Below are positions 52,301 through 60,843 of a stretch of DNA of 64,000 nucleotides, in pieces. Under the pieces are notes generated by a model. That model searched no databases and was not told the DNA's origin. It was given only the letters and a program-made list of their open reading frames with translations. The position numbers were made by a program, and so were the translations under genes. How positions within the stretch are numbered: the stretch's first letter is position 1; each line of letters begins with the position of its first letter. Source of the DNA: Arcicella aquatica (GTDB taxonomy: Bacteria; Bacteroidota; Bacteroidia; Cytophagales; Spirosomataceae); NCBI RefSeq assembly GCF_034928825.1, contig NZ_JAYFUL010000025.1, positions 1-64,000 of the forward strand. The letters are read 5' to 3'.

Positions 52301-53053
52301 TTATAATATATTTTCAGGGAGCGATAGTGATTTTGCAAATTCATAACCTACTTTGAAGATATTGCTAGCTTTACGAATATCCTGTGGGTCAAAGTTCTTG
52401 AGAAGAGGAGGTTCTATTAGAAAATTGCATAATCCTAACCGACTTTTAGAGTTGTTGTTGATGGCTAAGAAAAGTGACTTTTGAACCATTGATGCCATTG
52501 ATTTTGGTATTTGGTTCATACCATAAGGATTGCAATGACTACCAATAATAAAATCGTATTTGCCAACCAATGGTTCTATGGGCATATTGTTTAAAATGCC
52601 ACCATCTAACAATGTTTGATTATTCATCACGATGGGTTCGAAAAGCCCTGGAATACAGCACGAGGCCATGACGGGTTTGAGTAATTCGCCCGAAGAAAAA
52701 TAAATAGTTTCGCCAGCATACAAATTAGTAGCATTGATGGTAAGCGGAATTTTGAGGTGTTCAAATGAATTATGGGGAATATATTTTAGATAAGCTTCTT
52801 CAGCACGTTTCATGTTTAATAAGCCTACTCGGCTCCAAGCAGGGCGTAATGCACGCAATGTATTGGTTGAAACTACTATTTCATAAATCTTATCGGGCGA
52901 ATACCCCGCACAAAACATTGCCCCTGCAATAGCACCTGCACTACAGCCAGAGATACCCGAAATTTCAATATTTTTTTCCTGTAGGGCTTTTAGTACGCCC
53001 AGATGAGCAATACCTCTGGCGCCACCACCGGAAAGGACTAGACCGATTTTCAT
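52301..53053 (-). CDS. Patatin-like phospholipase
   Basis: This 250-residue serine hydrolase starts at ATG 53053, since the reading upstream to 53326 runs antisense through the neighbouring hydrolase gene. It shows the oxyanion loop GLVLSGGGARGIAHLGVL, the nucleophile in ISGCSAGAIAGAMF (GxSxG as GCSAG, Ser about 41) and the catalytic Asp in LLDGGILNNMP. The Ser-Asp dyad hydrolyses acyl esters of lipids. There is no signal peptide, so it is probably cytoplasmic, like RssA-type members. It is divergent from the MBL gene with 118 bp between. Confidence 0.92.
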   Translation of the reverse strand: MKIGLVLSGGGARGIAHLGVLKALQEKNIEISGISGCSAGAIAGAMFCAGYSPDKIYEIVVSTNTLRALRPAWSRVGLLNMKRAEEAYLKYIPHNSFEHLKIPLTINATNLYAGETIYFSSGELLKPVMASCCIPGLFEPIVMNNQTLLDGGILNNMPIEPLVGKYDFIIGSHCNPYGMNQIPKSMASMVQKSLFLAINNNSKSRLGLCNFLIEPPLLKNFDPQDIRKASNIFKVGYEFAKSLSLPENIL

Positions 53054-53171
53054 AGTGTTAGATTGTTTTTTCTCAGTAATACTGATTGTAATCCGTTCGT
53101 GTAAAATACTACTCAAAGTAAGCAACTTCTTATAAATTGCAAAGCTTATTTGAAACAAAATCATATTTAGA

Positions 53172-54017
53172 ATGAAATTACATACCATAGATGCAGGATT
53201 TTTTAAGCTAGATGGCGGAGCCATGTTTGGTGTGGTGCCGAAATCTTTTTGGCAAAAAACAAATCCTGCCGATGAAAATAATCTTTGTTCATGGGCAATG
53301 AGGTGCTTGTTGATAGAAGATGGCAAGAAGCTTATTTTGATTGATACGGGTATGGGCGAAAAGCAGGATGCTAAATGGCAGGGTTATTATTACCGTCATG
53401 GCGAGGGCGATTTGGTGAAGTCTATTAGAGCAAAAGGTTATACTGAAAATGATGTAACAGACGTGATTCTGAGCCACCTGCATTTTGACCATTGCGGAGG
53501 GGCAGTAAAATGGAATGCTGATAGGACTCATTTTGAGATGACTTTCAAGAACGCTCGCTATTGGACACACTCAGAGCATTTTGAGGAGGCTATGGATCCT
53601 AATCCTAGAGAGAAAGCTACTTTTTTTAAAGAAAATATTTTGCCTATTCAGCAAGCTGGGCAACTGTTTTTTACAGATAAAGCCATAGAAAAACCTTTTG
53701 ATAATATAGCCATATTAACCGCCGACGGACACACCGAGAAGATGTTGATGCCTTTAGTAACTTATCAGGATAAAAAGATATTGTTTATAGCCGATACCAT
53801 TCCCTCATCATCACATATACCAGTGCCTTATGTGATGGGTTACGACGTTAGACCGCTGCAAACGATGGAAGAAAAAAGTACGTTATTAAATAAAGCAGTA
53901 GAAAATAATTGGATATTATTTTTTGATCATGACCCAATGTATGACTGTGCTAGCATAAAAATGACTGAAAAAGGCTTTAAACCAGCACACATCGGCAGAT
54001 TAGATGCTTTTATTTGA
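53172..54017 (+). CDS. MBL-fold metallo-hydrolase
   Basis: This 281-residue enzyme has the metallo-beta-lactamase fold with a two-metal site: LIDTGMG, the HxHxDH motif in LSHLHFDHCGG (about residues 100-110), a His in DGHTEKM, the Asp in IADTIPSS and the C-terminal FFDHDP. The YTENDVTDVILSHLHFDH context resembles quorum-quenching lactonase-like and other small-molecule hydrolases of this fold. There is no signal peptide. The substrate is unknown. Confidence 0.9.
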   Translation: MKLHTIDAGFFKLDGGAMFGVVPKSFWQKTNPADENNLCSWAMRCLLIEDGKKLILIDTGMGEKQDAKWQGYYYRHGEGDLVKSIRAKGYTENDVTDVILSHLHFDHCGGAVKWNADRTHFEMTFKNARYWTHSEHFEEAMDPNPREKATFFKENILPIQQAGQLFFTDKAIEKPFDNIAILTADGHTEKMLMPLVTYQDKKILFIADTIPSSSHIPVPYVMGYDVRPLQTMEEKSTLLNKAVENNWILFFDHDPMYDCASIKMTEKGFKPAHIGRLDAFI

Positions 54018-54196
54018 ATTCTATTTAGCCATGTCGAAATAATTTTGTTGCATCAGTTTTCGTTATTAACTTTAAGAATTATAAAAATAAGTTTATTTAT
54101 ATTATTTCTCATTCAAACAAAATATCTCTTGAATCATGGGCGAATCGTTCAGGGGTATTTTATAATTTTAAGATTGATTCGTTCCTACAATAACAG

Positions 54197-54943
54197 ATGA
54201 AATTAAAGAATATCTTACTTTGCTCAAGCGTAGTTTTGACTCCATTTTTTGTAAATGCACAAACTAAACCAGCTACTAAAAAAGTGGCTGTAAAACCTAA
54301 AACAACTTCAGTTATACCAGCTCATACCACGGCGCACTCAGTTTCTTTGGCTTCATTAAAAGACTCGGCTAGTTATGGACTAGGAATTTTGGTGGCACAA
54401 AATTTTAAGATGCAAAACATAGAAATTAATGCAGAGCTTTTACAAAAAGGCTTTAATGAAGTAATGAAAGGAGCACCTACGCCAATTACGGATATGCAGG
54501 CGAATCAGTTGCTTCAAAAATATATGCAAAAAGAGCAGTCGAAACAATTTGAACCAAACAGACTGGCAGGTGAAAAGTTTTTGGCTGACAACAAAAAGAA
54601 AGACGGAATCGTTACGTTAGCGAGTGGTTTACAGTATCAGATTTTGAAAAAAGGGGATGGCCCAATTCCAATAGCGAGTGATAAAGTAAAAACGCATTAT
54701 CATGGAACATTGATTGATGGAACGGTGTTTGATAGTTCAGTAGACAGGGGTGAACCAATTTCGTTTCCAGTGACTGGCGTAATTCAAGGATGGGTAGAAG
54801 CCCTTCAATTAATGCCAGTGGGATCTAAATGGAAATTGTTTGTACCTTATGAATTAGCGTATGGCACGCGTGGAAGTGGCCCAACAATTAAACCATATTC
54901 TGCTTTAGTTTTTGAAGTAGAATTGTTGGGTATTGAAAAATAG
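54197..54943 (+). CDS. FKBP-type peptidyl-prolyl isomerase (Mip/FkpA-like)
   Basis: This 248-residue periplasmic isomerase has a signal peptide (to about VNAQ, residue 22), a linker, an N-terminal dimerisation domain (about 54-140, with YGLGILVAQNFKMQNIEINAEL) and a C-terminal FKBP domain (about 150-248). The FKBP core is seen as KVKTHYHGTLIDGTVFDSS, VIQGWVEALQLMPVGSKW and IPxxLAYG-like VPYELAYGTRG. It assists folding of exported proteins. The protease gene begins 4 bp after its stop, so the two are cotranscribed. Confidence 0.93.
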   Translation: MKLKNILLCSSVVLTPFFVNAQTKPATKKVAVKPKTTSVIPAHTTAHSVSLASLKDSASYGLGILVAQNFKMQNIEINAELLQKGFNEVMKGAPTPITDMQANQLLQKYMQKEQSKQFEPNRLAGEKFLADNKKKDGIVTLASGLQYQILKKGDGPIPIASDKVKTHYHGTLIDGTVFDSSVDRGEPISFPVTGVIQGWVEALQLMPVGSKWKLFVPYELAYGTRGSGPTIKPYSALVFEVELLGIEK

Positions 54944-54947
54944 ACTA

Positions 54948-57116
54948 ATGAAAAATAAGATGATGAAATACTTTCTTGCTCTTGTGCCAATTTCGCTCTT
55001 AGCGTTTTTTGGACTACAGTCCTTCTCGCACAATAATGGTAGCCTTTCGGGGGCTGATTATAAATTTGCGGCTGATGATTTACAACCGACTGCTACTCAA
55101 AAGAAAGTCGAAAACTTAGTGACTGAAATCCTGAGTAATTATCATTATCGTCGTGTGCCTTTGAATGACTCGCTTTCTTCTAAAATCTTCGATAATTATA
55201 TCAAAGAGTTGGATTTCAATAAAATGAATTTCACGGCGAGTGATATTGATGGTTTTGAGAAATTCCGCTATCAGCTAGATGACCAATTGAAAAATGGTGA
55301 GTTGACCGCTGCTTATCAAATCTATAATGTGTTTAGAAACAGAGCAAAAGAACGTTTTACGTTTGTGGCATCTATGTTATCAAAACCTGTGGATTTTAAG
55401 GCTGACGAAACTTACACTCCTGACCGTGAGAAAGCTACATGGGCAAAGTCTAAAGAAGAATTAGATAATATCTGGAGAAAAGCGGTTAAGAGTACTTTGC
55501 TAGACTGGAAAATTAGCGGTAAGGCAGATACTTCGGCCATTAAAGATTTAAGAGAACGTTATAAGCGTACGGAGAAATACTTTGATAAGACGAAGAGTGA
55601 GGATGTATTTCAACAGTTTATGAATTCGTTTACCGAAAGTGTAGACCCACACACTACTTATTTTATTCCTAAAACGGCTTCTACTTTCAACCAAGAAATG
55701 GCTCAGTCGTTTGAAGGAATCGGAGCAACCCTAAGAAACGAAGGCGATTATGTAATGATTGTTGATTGTATCGTAGGAGGGCCAGCTTTCAGAAGTAAAT
55801 TACTTAACCCGAAAGATAGAATAGTGGCAGTGGCTCAGGGAGATGATAAGCCTTATCAAGATATTGTAGGTTGGTTTACTGATGATGCCGTTAAGCTTAT
55901 TAAAGGCCCTAAAAACACGGTAGTACGTTTAAAGATTTTACCAGGTGATGCTCCGATAGGTTCGGTACCTAAAGAAGTACGTTTGGTACGTGAGAAAATT
56001 AAATTGGAAGACGGAACTGCTAAGAAAGAAGTATTAAACTTCAAACGTGATGGCAGAGAGTTTAAAATAGGTTTAATTACTATACCGCTTTTCTATCGTG
56101 ATGCAGAAGGTGCTAGAAATGGCGAACAAGGTTATAAGAGCACAACAGCCGATGTAAAAAGATTCTTAAATGAACTCAAAGGTGATAAAGTTGATGGTGT
56201 AATTGTTGACCTTAGAAATAACGGTGGAGGTTTCTTGAACGAGGCTGTAAGTTTAACTGGTTTGTTTATTTCACAAGGACCAGTGGTACAACGCCGTCAG
56301 TCGGATGGAGAAATCAATGTAGAAAACGACAGAGATCCATCTATTACTTATGATGGACCATTAACGGTATTAGTTAACCGTTTCTCTGCTTCAGCTTCTG
56401 AAATCTTTGCAGGTGCTATTCAAGATTACAAACGTGGTTTGGTAATTGGCGAGCAAACTTATGGAAAAGGAACAGTACAAAGTTTAGTAGATTTAGACCG
56501 TTTCTTGAAAGGCGAGCCAGAAGGAGTAGGGCAGTTGAAAATAACGATGGAGAAGTTTTATCGTGTAACAGGTAGCAGTACTCAACACAAAGGAGTAACA
56601 CCTGATATCGAGTTGCCTTCTTCTTTCAGTGCATCTGAATTTGGAGAGAGTTCTCAGCCTAGTGCTTTGCCTTGGGATATGATTGCTTCAACTAAATATT
56701 CGCCTACGACTGATATTACAGACCAAACTGTGGTAAAATTGAGAGCTTTATATCAAGATAGATTAAAAACGGATGCTGATTTGAAAAAATTAGTAGCTGA
56801 TATTAACTATATTAAAAAAGCGAAGGAAAAGAAAACTATTTCATTACAAGAAGACAAACGTCGTAAAGAAATAGATGAGCAAAAGAAGAAAAATTTAGCT
56901 GAGTTAGGTGAAGAATTGACAGGGGCTACTGAAAAAGAACCTGAAAAGGCTCCGACTGATTCAACTGGTATTGCTCAAGCAAAATTGAAAATTCTGAAAG
57001 ACAGAAGAAGTAAAGATACTTATCTGAAAGAAAGCGAAAGAATCATCACAGATTTAATTTTGGTGAATCCAACGTCGCCTCAGATAAAGCTTAGTAATGT
57101 AGAGAAGAAGAAATAG
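54948..57116 (+). CDS. prc: Carboxy-terminal processing protease (Prc/Tsp, S41)
   Basis: This 722-residue periplasmic protease degrades or trims proteins at their C termini. The start is ATG 54948; an in-frame TTG at 54933 would overlap the FKBP gene. The domains are a signal anchor (about 5-25), an N-terminal helical domain, a PDZ domain (about 245-330, with SFEGIGATLRNEGDYVMI), the S41 core and a Tsp-type C-terminal domain. The catalytic Ser is in NRFSASASEIFAGAIQDY and Lys in TYGKGTVQ, as in E. coli Tsp. The cotranscribed FKBP suggests joint periplasmic quality control. Confidence 0.95.
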   Translation: MKNKMMKYFLALVPISLLAFFGLQSFSHNNGSLSGADYKFAADDLQPTATQKKVENLVTEILSNYHYRRVPLNDSLSSKIFDNYIKELDFNKMNFTASDIDGFEKFRYQLDDQLKNGELTAAYQIYNVFRNRAKERFTFVASMLSKPVDFKADETYTPDREKATWAKSKEELDNIWRKAVKSTLLDWKISGKADTSAIKDLRERYKRTEKYFDKTKSEDVFQQFMNSFTESVDPHTTYFIPKTASTFNQEMAQSFEGIGATLRNEGDYVMIVDCIVGGPAFRSKLLNPKDRIVAVAQGDDKPYQDIVGWFTDDAVKLIKGPKNTVVRLKILPGDAPIGSVPKEVRLVREKIKLEDGTAKKEVLNFKRDGREFKIGLITIPLFYRDAEGARNGEQGYKSTTADVKRFLNELKGDKVDGVIVDLRNNGGGFLNEAVSLTGLFISQGPVVQRRQSDGEINVENDRDPSITYDGPLTVLVNRFSASASEIFAGAIQDYKRGLVIGEQTYGKGTVQSLVDLDRFLKGEPEGVGQLKITMEKFYRVTGSSTQHKGVTPDIELPSSFSASEFGESSQPSALPWDMIASTKYSPTTDITDQTVVKLRALYQDRLKTDADLKKLVADINYIKKAKEKKTISLQEDKRRKEIDEQKKKNLAELGEELTGATEKEPEKAPTDSTGIAQAKLKILKDRRSKDTYLKESERIITDLILVNPTSPQIKLSNVEKKK

Positions 57117-57154
57117 GTAATTAGCTGTAAGCATTAAGCTGTAGGCTGTGAGCC

Positions 57155-57206
57155 AAGTCAATAAAAAAGTCTTTAGGAATTTTCCTAAAGACTTTTTTAT
57201 TGACTT
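57155..57206. terminator. Strong bidirectional terminator after prc
   Basis: A perfect 25-bp stem (57155-57179 with 57182-57206) contains T- and A-runs in the arms. It lies 38 bp after the prc stop. Confidence 0.85.
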
Positions 57207-57372
57207 ATTCTGTCTTTATCCTTGCCATTTCCACCCGCCTTTACGCTTCTTTAGTGTTAGTACAGTGTAATACTCATTACATGACTCCAAGTAATGCCAT
57301 AAGTAAATTTTATCTCATAATTTATCTTTCATATCTAATATCTGAGGTTTTTATTATTCACAAACAAAAAAG

Positions 57373-57404
57373 CGGTCAGAAAATTAGTTTCTGGCCGTTT
57401 TTTT
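57373..57404 (+). terminator. Hairpin terminator upstream of the blh gene
   Basis: CGGTCAGAAA and TTTCTGGCCG form a 10-bp stem with one mismatch, followed by seven T. No supported gene lies between the previous terminator and this one, so it may insulate the rhodopsin locus or end an unseen small RNA. The rest of 57117-57546 shows nothing else. Confidence 0.7.
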
Positions 57405-57546
57405 GATTTTAAAAATTCAGTTGTCTCTCTCGCTTTGGATGGTGGAATATTACTACTTAAAGTGGTGATTTTTTGCTGAGTTAAAAAAAATAAAACAAAC
57501 CTATTAAATCATAGTTTAAATATTACCAAACTAAAAAAGAAAAAAG

Positions 57547-58488
57547 GTGCAATTATTTAATAGACTTCAGAAGAATCCAACTTGGCTAACGATTTTGCTA
57601 GGCTTCATTTTACTGATTTGGCAGTTTTTTGTGGTTACTTTACCCCAAAATGTTCAGATAATTTTCTTTGTATCGTTGATACTGTTAACGGGTATTCCAC
57701 ACGGAGCTTTAGACCATTTAATTCAAGAAGCTACATATAAAAAACTGAATAAAAAGTATAATTTCAAAAGGTTTCTTTTAAAGTATATACTAATAATGCT
57801 AGTTTATGGAGTAGTCTGGTATTGGTTTTCTGGATTAAGTTTATTGATTTTCTTAATTATTTCAGCATGGCATTTTGGGGAAACAGATTTGGAAAAAGCT
57901 CCCAAGAATGTTTTGATTTGGTCATTTACTAGGTTAATTTATGGATTCTACATCCTATCATTTATTCTATTGACAAACGTAAATGAAGTAGAACCAATTA
58001 TTATAAAAATGGTTGGGAATCAAAGCTATTTTATGATATGCTGGAATTTTATTGTGTTGAATGTCAGGCAGATACTTTATTTGCTGGGTTTGTCATTTAC
58101 AACAATTTTTATTATCGCCCAATCAAAATATCTAATTAGTTTTGATAAATTAAGGATTGTACGTCTTTGCCTGATTCTTTTTTTATCAGCATGGTTACCG
58201 CTATTTCCTGCCTTTGCGCTTTATTTTGGGGGATGGCACGCTTTGTGTGCTTTTGATAATATTCTTGAATACCTACAGAAAGATTATCCCACCCTTTCGT
58301 TTAAGTTGATTTATTTAAAAACCCTGCCTTTTACATTGCTTGCAATTGCCTCTTTGTGTGCTTTTCTTTGGTATTGCAACGCCTATTTTGCATCCTTCGA
58401 CCCCTTTCCTATACTATTTATATTCATTTCTCTCATCACACTACCCCATTTAATTGTTACTCATCAAATGAAAAATGACACAGAATAA
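57547..58488 (+). CDS. blh: Beta-carotene 15,15'-dioxygenase (Brp/Blh family)
   Basis: Blh cleaves beta-carotene into two molecules of retinal, the chromophore of the rhodopsin encoded next. The 313-residue membrane protein starts at GTG 57547 and has about eight hydrophobic segments. The conserved His-bearing motifs are GIPHGALDHLI (about residues 52-62), SAWHFGETDLE, YFGGWHALCAFDN and LPHLIVTHQM at the end, as in Blh enzymes. It lies 116 bp upstream of the rhodopsin gene in the same direction, with no terminator between. Carotenoid synthesis genes (crtE, crtB, crtI, crtY) are not in this window and must be elsewhere. Confidence 0.95.
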   Translation: MQLFNRLQKNPTWLTILLGFILLIWQFFVVTLPQNVQIIFFVSLILLTGIPHGALDHLIQEATYKKLNKKYNFKRFLLKYILIMLVYGVVWYWFSGLSLLIFLIISAWHFGETDLEKAPKNVLIWSFTRLIYGFYILSFILLTNVNEVEPIIIKMVGNQSYFMICWNFIVLNVRQILYLLGLSFTTIFIIAQSKYLISFDKLRIVRLCLILFLSAWLPLFPAFALYFGGWHALCAFDNILEYLQKDYPTLSFKLIYLKTLPFTLLAIASLCAFLWYCNAYFASFDPFPILFIFISLITLPHLIVTHQMKNDTE

Positions 58489-58604
58489 AATTTGTTTATC
58501 TTTTTTTTGAATTTATTAAACATAATTGCGAACACTATGTTGTTGAATTGAAATAGTATAATTTCATGTTTAAAAAATCCATTATAACATAAACTTTTTT
58601 TATT

Positions 58605-59363
58605 ATGAACACATTCAACATCCTCTTGAATGGTAATCTCCAAGCTGGAGATTATATCGGATTCACTTTTTTTACAGGCTATATGTCTATGTTAGCCGCC
58701 TCCATCTTTTTCATCGTTGAAAGAGGTACAGTAACCGACAAATGGAAAACGTCATTGCTGATTTCTGCATTGATTACCTTTATTGCCTCTGTTCATTATT
58801 TTTATATGAGAGGCGTATGGTTGGAAACAGGTACTTCACCAACTCAATTTCGTTATATCGATTGGACTTTAACCGTTCCATTGATGTGTATTGAATACTT
58901 CTTAATCTTGAAGCCGGCAGGTGCAAAAGGTGGAATGTTGGTTCGTTTATTAGCGGGTTCAATTTTAATGTTAGTTGCTGGTTACATCGGCGAGGCAATC
59001 ACTCCAGAAAATAATGTAATGTGGGGAATTATCTCAACCATCGGCTGGGCAGTAATCATTTATGAAATTTATTTAGGAGAAGCTTCTAAGTTAGCTGCTA
59101 ATTCAGGGAACACTGCTGTAATTGAAGGCTATAAAGTAATGAGATGGTTTACCTTGGTAGGGTGGGCAATTTATCCAATTGGATACTGTATGTTACCAGG
59201 TAATATTCTTCATGGATTAGTTGAAGGGGCTGATTTTACCAAAAATTCACCTGTAGATTTGGCGTATAATATTGCTGATGCTATAAACAAGATCGGTTTT
59301 GGTTTAGTAGTTTATTCTATTGCTAAAAATGCTACTGCAGCAGAGCAAGCAAAACTTGCATAG
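58605..59363 (+). CDS. Proton-pumping rhodopsin (proteorhodopsin/xanthorhodopsin type)
   Basis: This 252-residue seven-helix protein is a light-driven ion pump. Aligned to green proteorhodopsin by eye, the pump residues are D86 (D97), T90 (T101) and E97 (E108), so the motif is DTE, the outward H+ pump pattern. Residue 94 is Met at the tuning position 105, typical of green-absorbing Bacteroidota forms. H64 matches H75. The retinal-binding Lys is K229 in DAINKIGFG. G141 replaces the Phe152 of green proteorhodopsin, the small residue that opens the fenestration for a carotenoid antenna in xanthorhodopsin-like pumps. The pump probably adds to the proton gradient during light. A terminator follows. 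Confidence 0.97.
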   Translation: MNTFNILLNGNLQAGDYIGFTFFTGYMSMLAASIFFIVERGTVTDKWKTSLLISALITFIASVHYFYMRGVWLETGTSPTQFRYIDWTLTVPLMCIEYFLILKPAGAKGGMLVRLLAGSILMLVAGYIGEAITPENNVMWGIISTIGWAVIIYEIYLGEASKLAANSGNTAVIEGYKVMRWFTLVGWAIYPIGYCMLPGNILHGLVEGADFTKNSPVDLAYNIADAINKIGFGLVVYSIAKNATAAEQAKLA

Positions 59364-59397
59364 TTAATTACAAAAAGAAAAAAATTGAGTAAATAGT

Positions 59398-59428
59398 AAA
59401 GGCAGGGAGTTGCGTTCCCTGCCTTTTT
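59398..59428 (+). terminator. Terminator of the rhodopsin gene
   Basis: AAAGGCAGGGA and TCCCTGCCTTT form an 11-bp perfect stem with a 7-nt loop, followed by a T-run. It closes the blh-rhodopsin unit. Confidence 0.9.
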
Positions 59429-59593
59429 CTATTGAACACAATTCATAACATCCTCGAAAGAATTGTGAATTGTGTTATTAACGTACACTTTTCAAAAAAT
59501 GTTTCTTTATAAGTTATTTTTTGGAATAATCTTTACAATATCCCCATTGTTCCACCTCTTTAGATATGTAACGATAAATAATCAGCATTCTCT

Positions 59594-59675
59594 GACTGCA
59601 AGCATCGACCAACTGGTGGTTTGTAAAACCACGGGTATGGGAGTCCAGCATCTTAGATGCGGACTAACCAGCGCA
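59594..59675. repeat. Palindromic repeat, left copy
   Basis: The unit has GTGGTTT/AAACCAC near 59616-59632 and GTCC-GCATC/GATGC-GGAC at 59643-59663, ending GGACTAACCAGCG. A related unit in the same orientation lies at 60609-60672. The 312-bp gap 59430-59711 otherwise shows no supported gene. Confidence 0.7.
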
Positions 59676-59711
59676 ACAAACGTTAACTATTTGAATGATA
59701 GTCATTTATTT

Positions 59712-60446
59712 TCATTTTTTCCAGAATTGCCACCATTTTTTCTGCTTAGCAACAATACTACCGACAACAACAACTTCGCCCAATAAATCTGTTTCAATAG
59801 GAATTACTACAAGGTCTTGAGAGATGCTTAAATCCCTCATGTTAACTGTAGTTTCAGTTCCTTTATAACCAATAGCCATAGTAATTAATGTGATATTATC
59901 TGCTAATACAGCATCTGGTATAAGTAGTTTAAATTGTCCTTCGCCATCAGTATTTATACCCTTATTACTTCCTTTAATCCCAATGATAGCACCCGGTATT
60001 GGTATTTTGGTATCCTTATCAACAACCTTTCCTCGCACAATATTTTTCAAACTGTCGGTAGATAACCCAACATTAGCGTTTTTTGAAAATAAAGTTAATT
60101 GATTATTTTCGATAATTTCTTTAGACGGAGTATTGCTTTTATTCGCAAAAGAATTGCCTGTAGTACCCAACAAAATAATGCCTGCTAGTATATTATAATA
60201 TCTTGCAAAGTTTGTTTGCTGTTTATAGGCAATAGGTCTATTGAGTTGTTGTTTTGTCAAACGACCGCATACTTTACCAGAAGCTTGGTTCATTATTTCA
60301 AATATCTCTTTATCGGATAAAGCGGTAAAGTCAATGACAGTTTTTGAGCACTGCGAGCAATATTTCCCAATATCATTTTGTGTCATTAAAGACCAATCTT
60401 GCTCACACGGGTTTTTGATGCTTAGTAGGTAAGGTTGTTTTTTCAT
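59712..60446 (-). CDS. Carboxypeptidase-regulatory-like domain protein with Cys-rich N terminus
   Basis: This 244-residue protein belongs to a common Bacteroidota layout. A Cys-rich cytoplasmic part (residues 8-62) has NPCEQDWSLMTQNDIGKYCSQCSK and VCGRLTKQQLNRP, which look like a metal site. A membrane segment (about 82-100) follows. A periplasmic carboxypeptidase-D-like beta-sandwich (about 134-225) comes next, with GKVVDKDTKIPIPGAIIGIKG and VEVVVVGS-type end GEVVVVGSIVA. The tail is WWQFWKK. The function is unknown; the domain resembles the N-terminal plug extension of SusC proteins. It is flanked by direct copies of a palindromic repeat. Confidence 0.85.
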   Translation of the reverse strand: MKKQPYLLSIKNPCEQDWSLMTQNDIGKYCSQCSKTVIDFTALSDKEIFEIMNQASGKVCGRLTKQQLNRPIAYKQQTNFARYYNILAGIILLGTTGNSFANKSNTPSKEIIENNQLTLFSKNANVGLSTDSLKNIVRGKVVDKDTKIPIPGAIIGIKGSNKGINTDGEGQFKLLIPDAVLADNITLITMAIGYKGTETTVNMRDLSISQDLVVIPIETDLLGEVVVVGSIVAKQKKWWQFWKK

Positions 60447-60608
60447 TGCTAAGTGATGATGAGGAACTTTAATTTGTCATATTTAAGCTTGAATTTAGCA
60501 AAAAAAACACCATTGTTAACAGTTTTCATGATAATAAGTAGGCTAAAATACTTTCGTGAAGAAAACTCTCTCGTGTGTTCTATGTTTTAAACTTGGAAGG
60601 ATAAATAA

Positions 60609-60672
60609 ACCGCAGTCTTTGACAACCTAAAACCGAGTCAGCATTTAAGATGCGGACTAACTGGCGAAGTTT
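60609..60672. repeat. Palindromic repeat, right copy
   Basis: GTCA-GCATTT/AAGATGC-GGAC (60638-60659) and GGACTAACTGGCG match the left copy at 59594 in the same orientation. A CCCCTAAA/TTTAGGGG hairpin near 60755-60781 also lies in the gap before the kinase gene. No ORF is supported here. Confidence 0.7.
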
Positions 60673-60843
60673 GTACTATAAACTATTAACTTAATTTATT
60701 AAAAAGTTTGGCAAACTTTTTGTAGGCTCTGTGACATAGAAACGACTAACATCACCCCTAAAACTAGTGAAATTTAGGGGGCTATTTCTTGATTAGACTT
60801 TTAATATATTAAATTTACTCATCACTTTAACACAAGCATATAA

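Noticed and set aside
53054..53326. 91-residue N-terminal extension of the patatin protein
   Set aside because: It is antisense to the MBL hydrolase coding region, and the patatin fold starts at ATG 53053.
57200..57406. 68-residue open frame between prc and blh
   Set aside because: It begins inside a terminator stem and ends within another terminator. There is no domain pattern, and composition looks like AT-rich spacer.
59472..59786. 104-residue open frame after the rhodopsin gene
   Set aside because: It runs through a palindromic repeat and overlaps the end of the better supported minus-strand gene at 59712.
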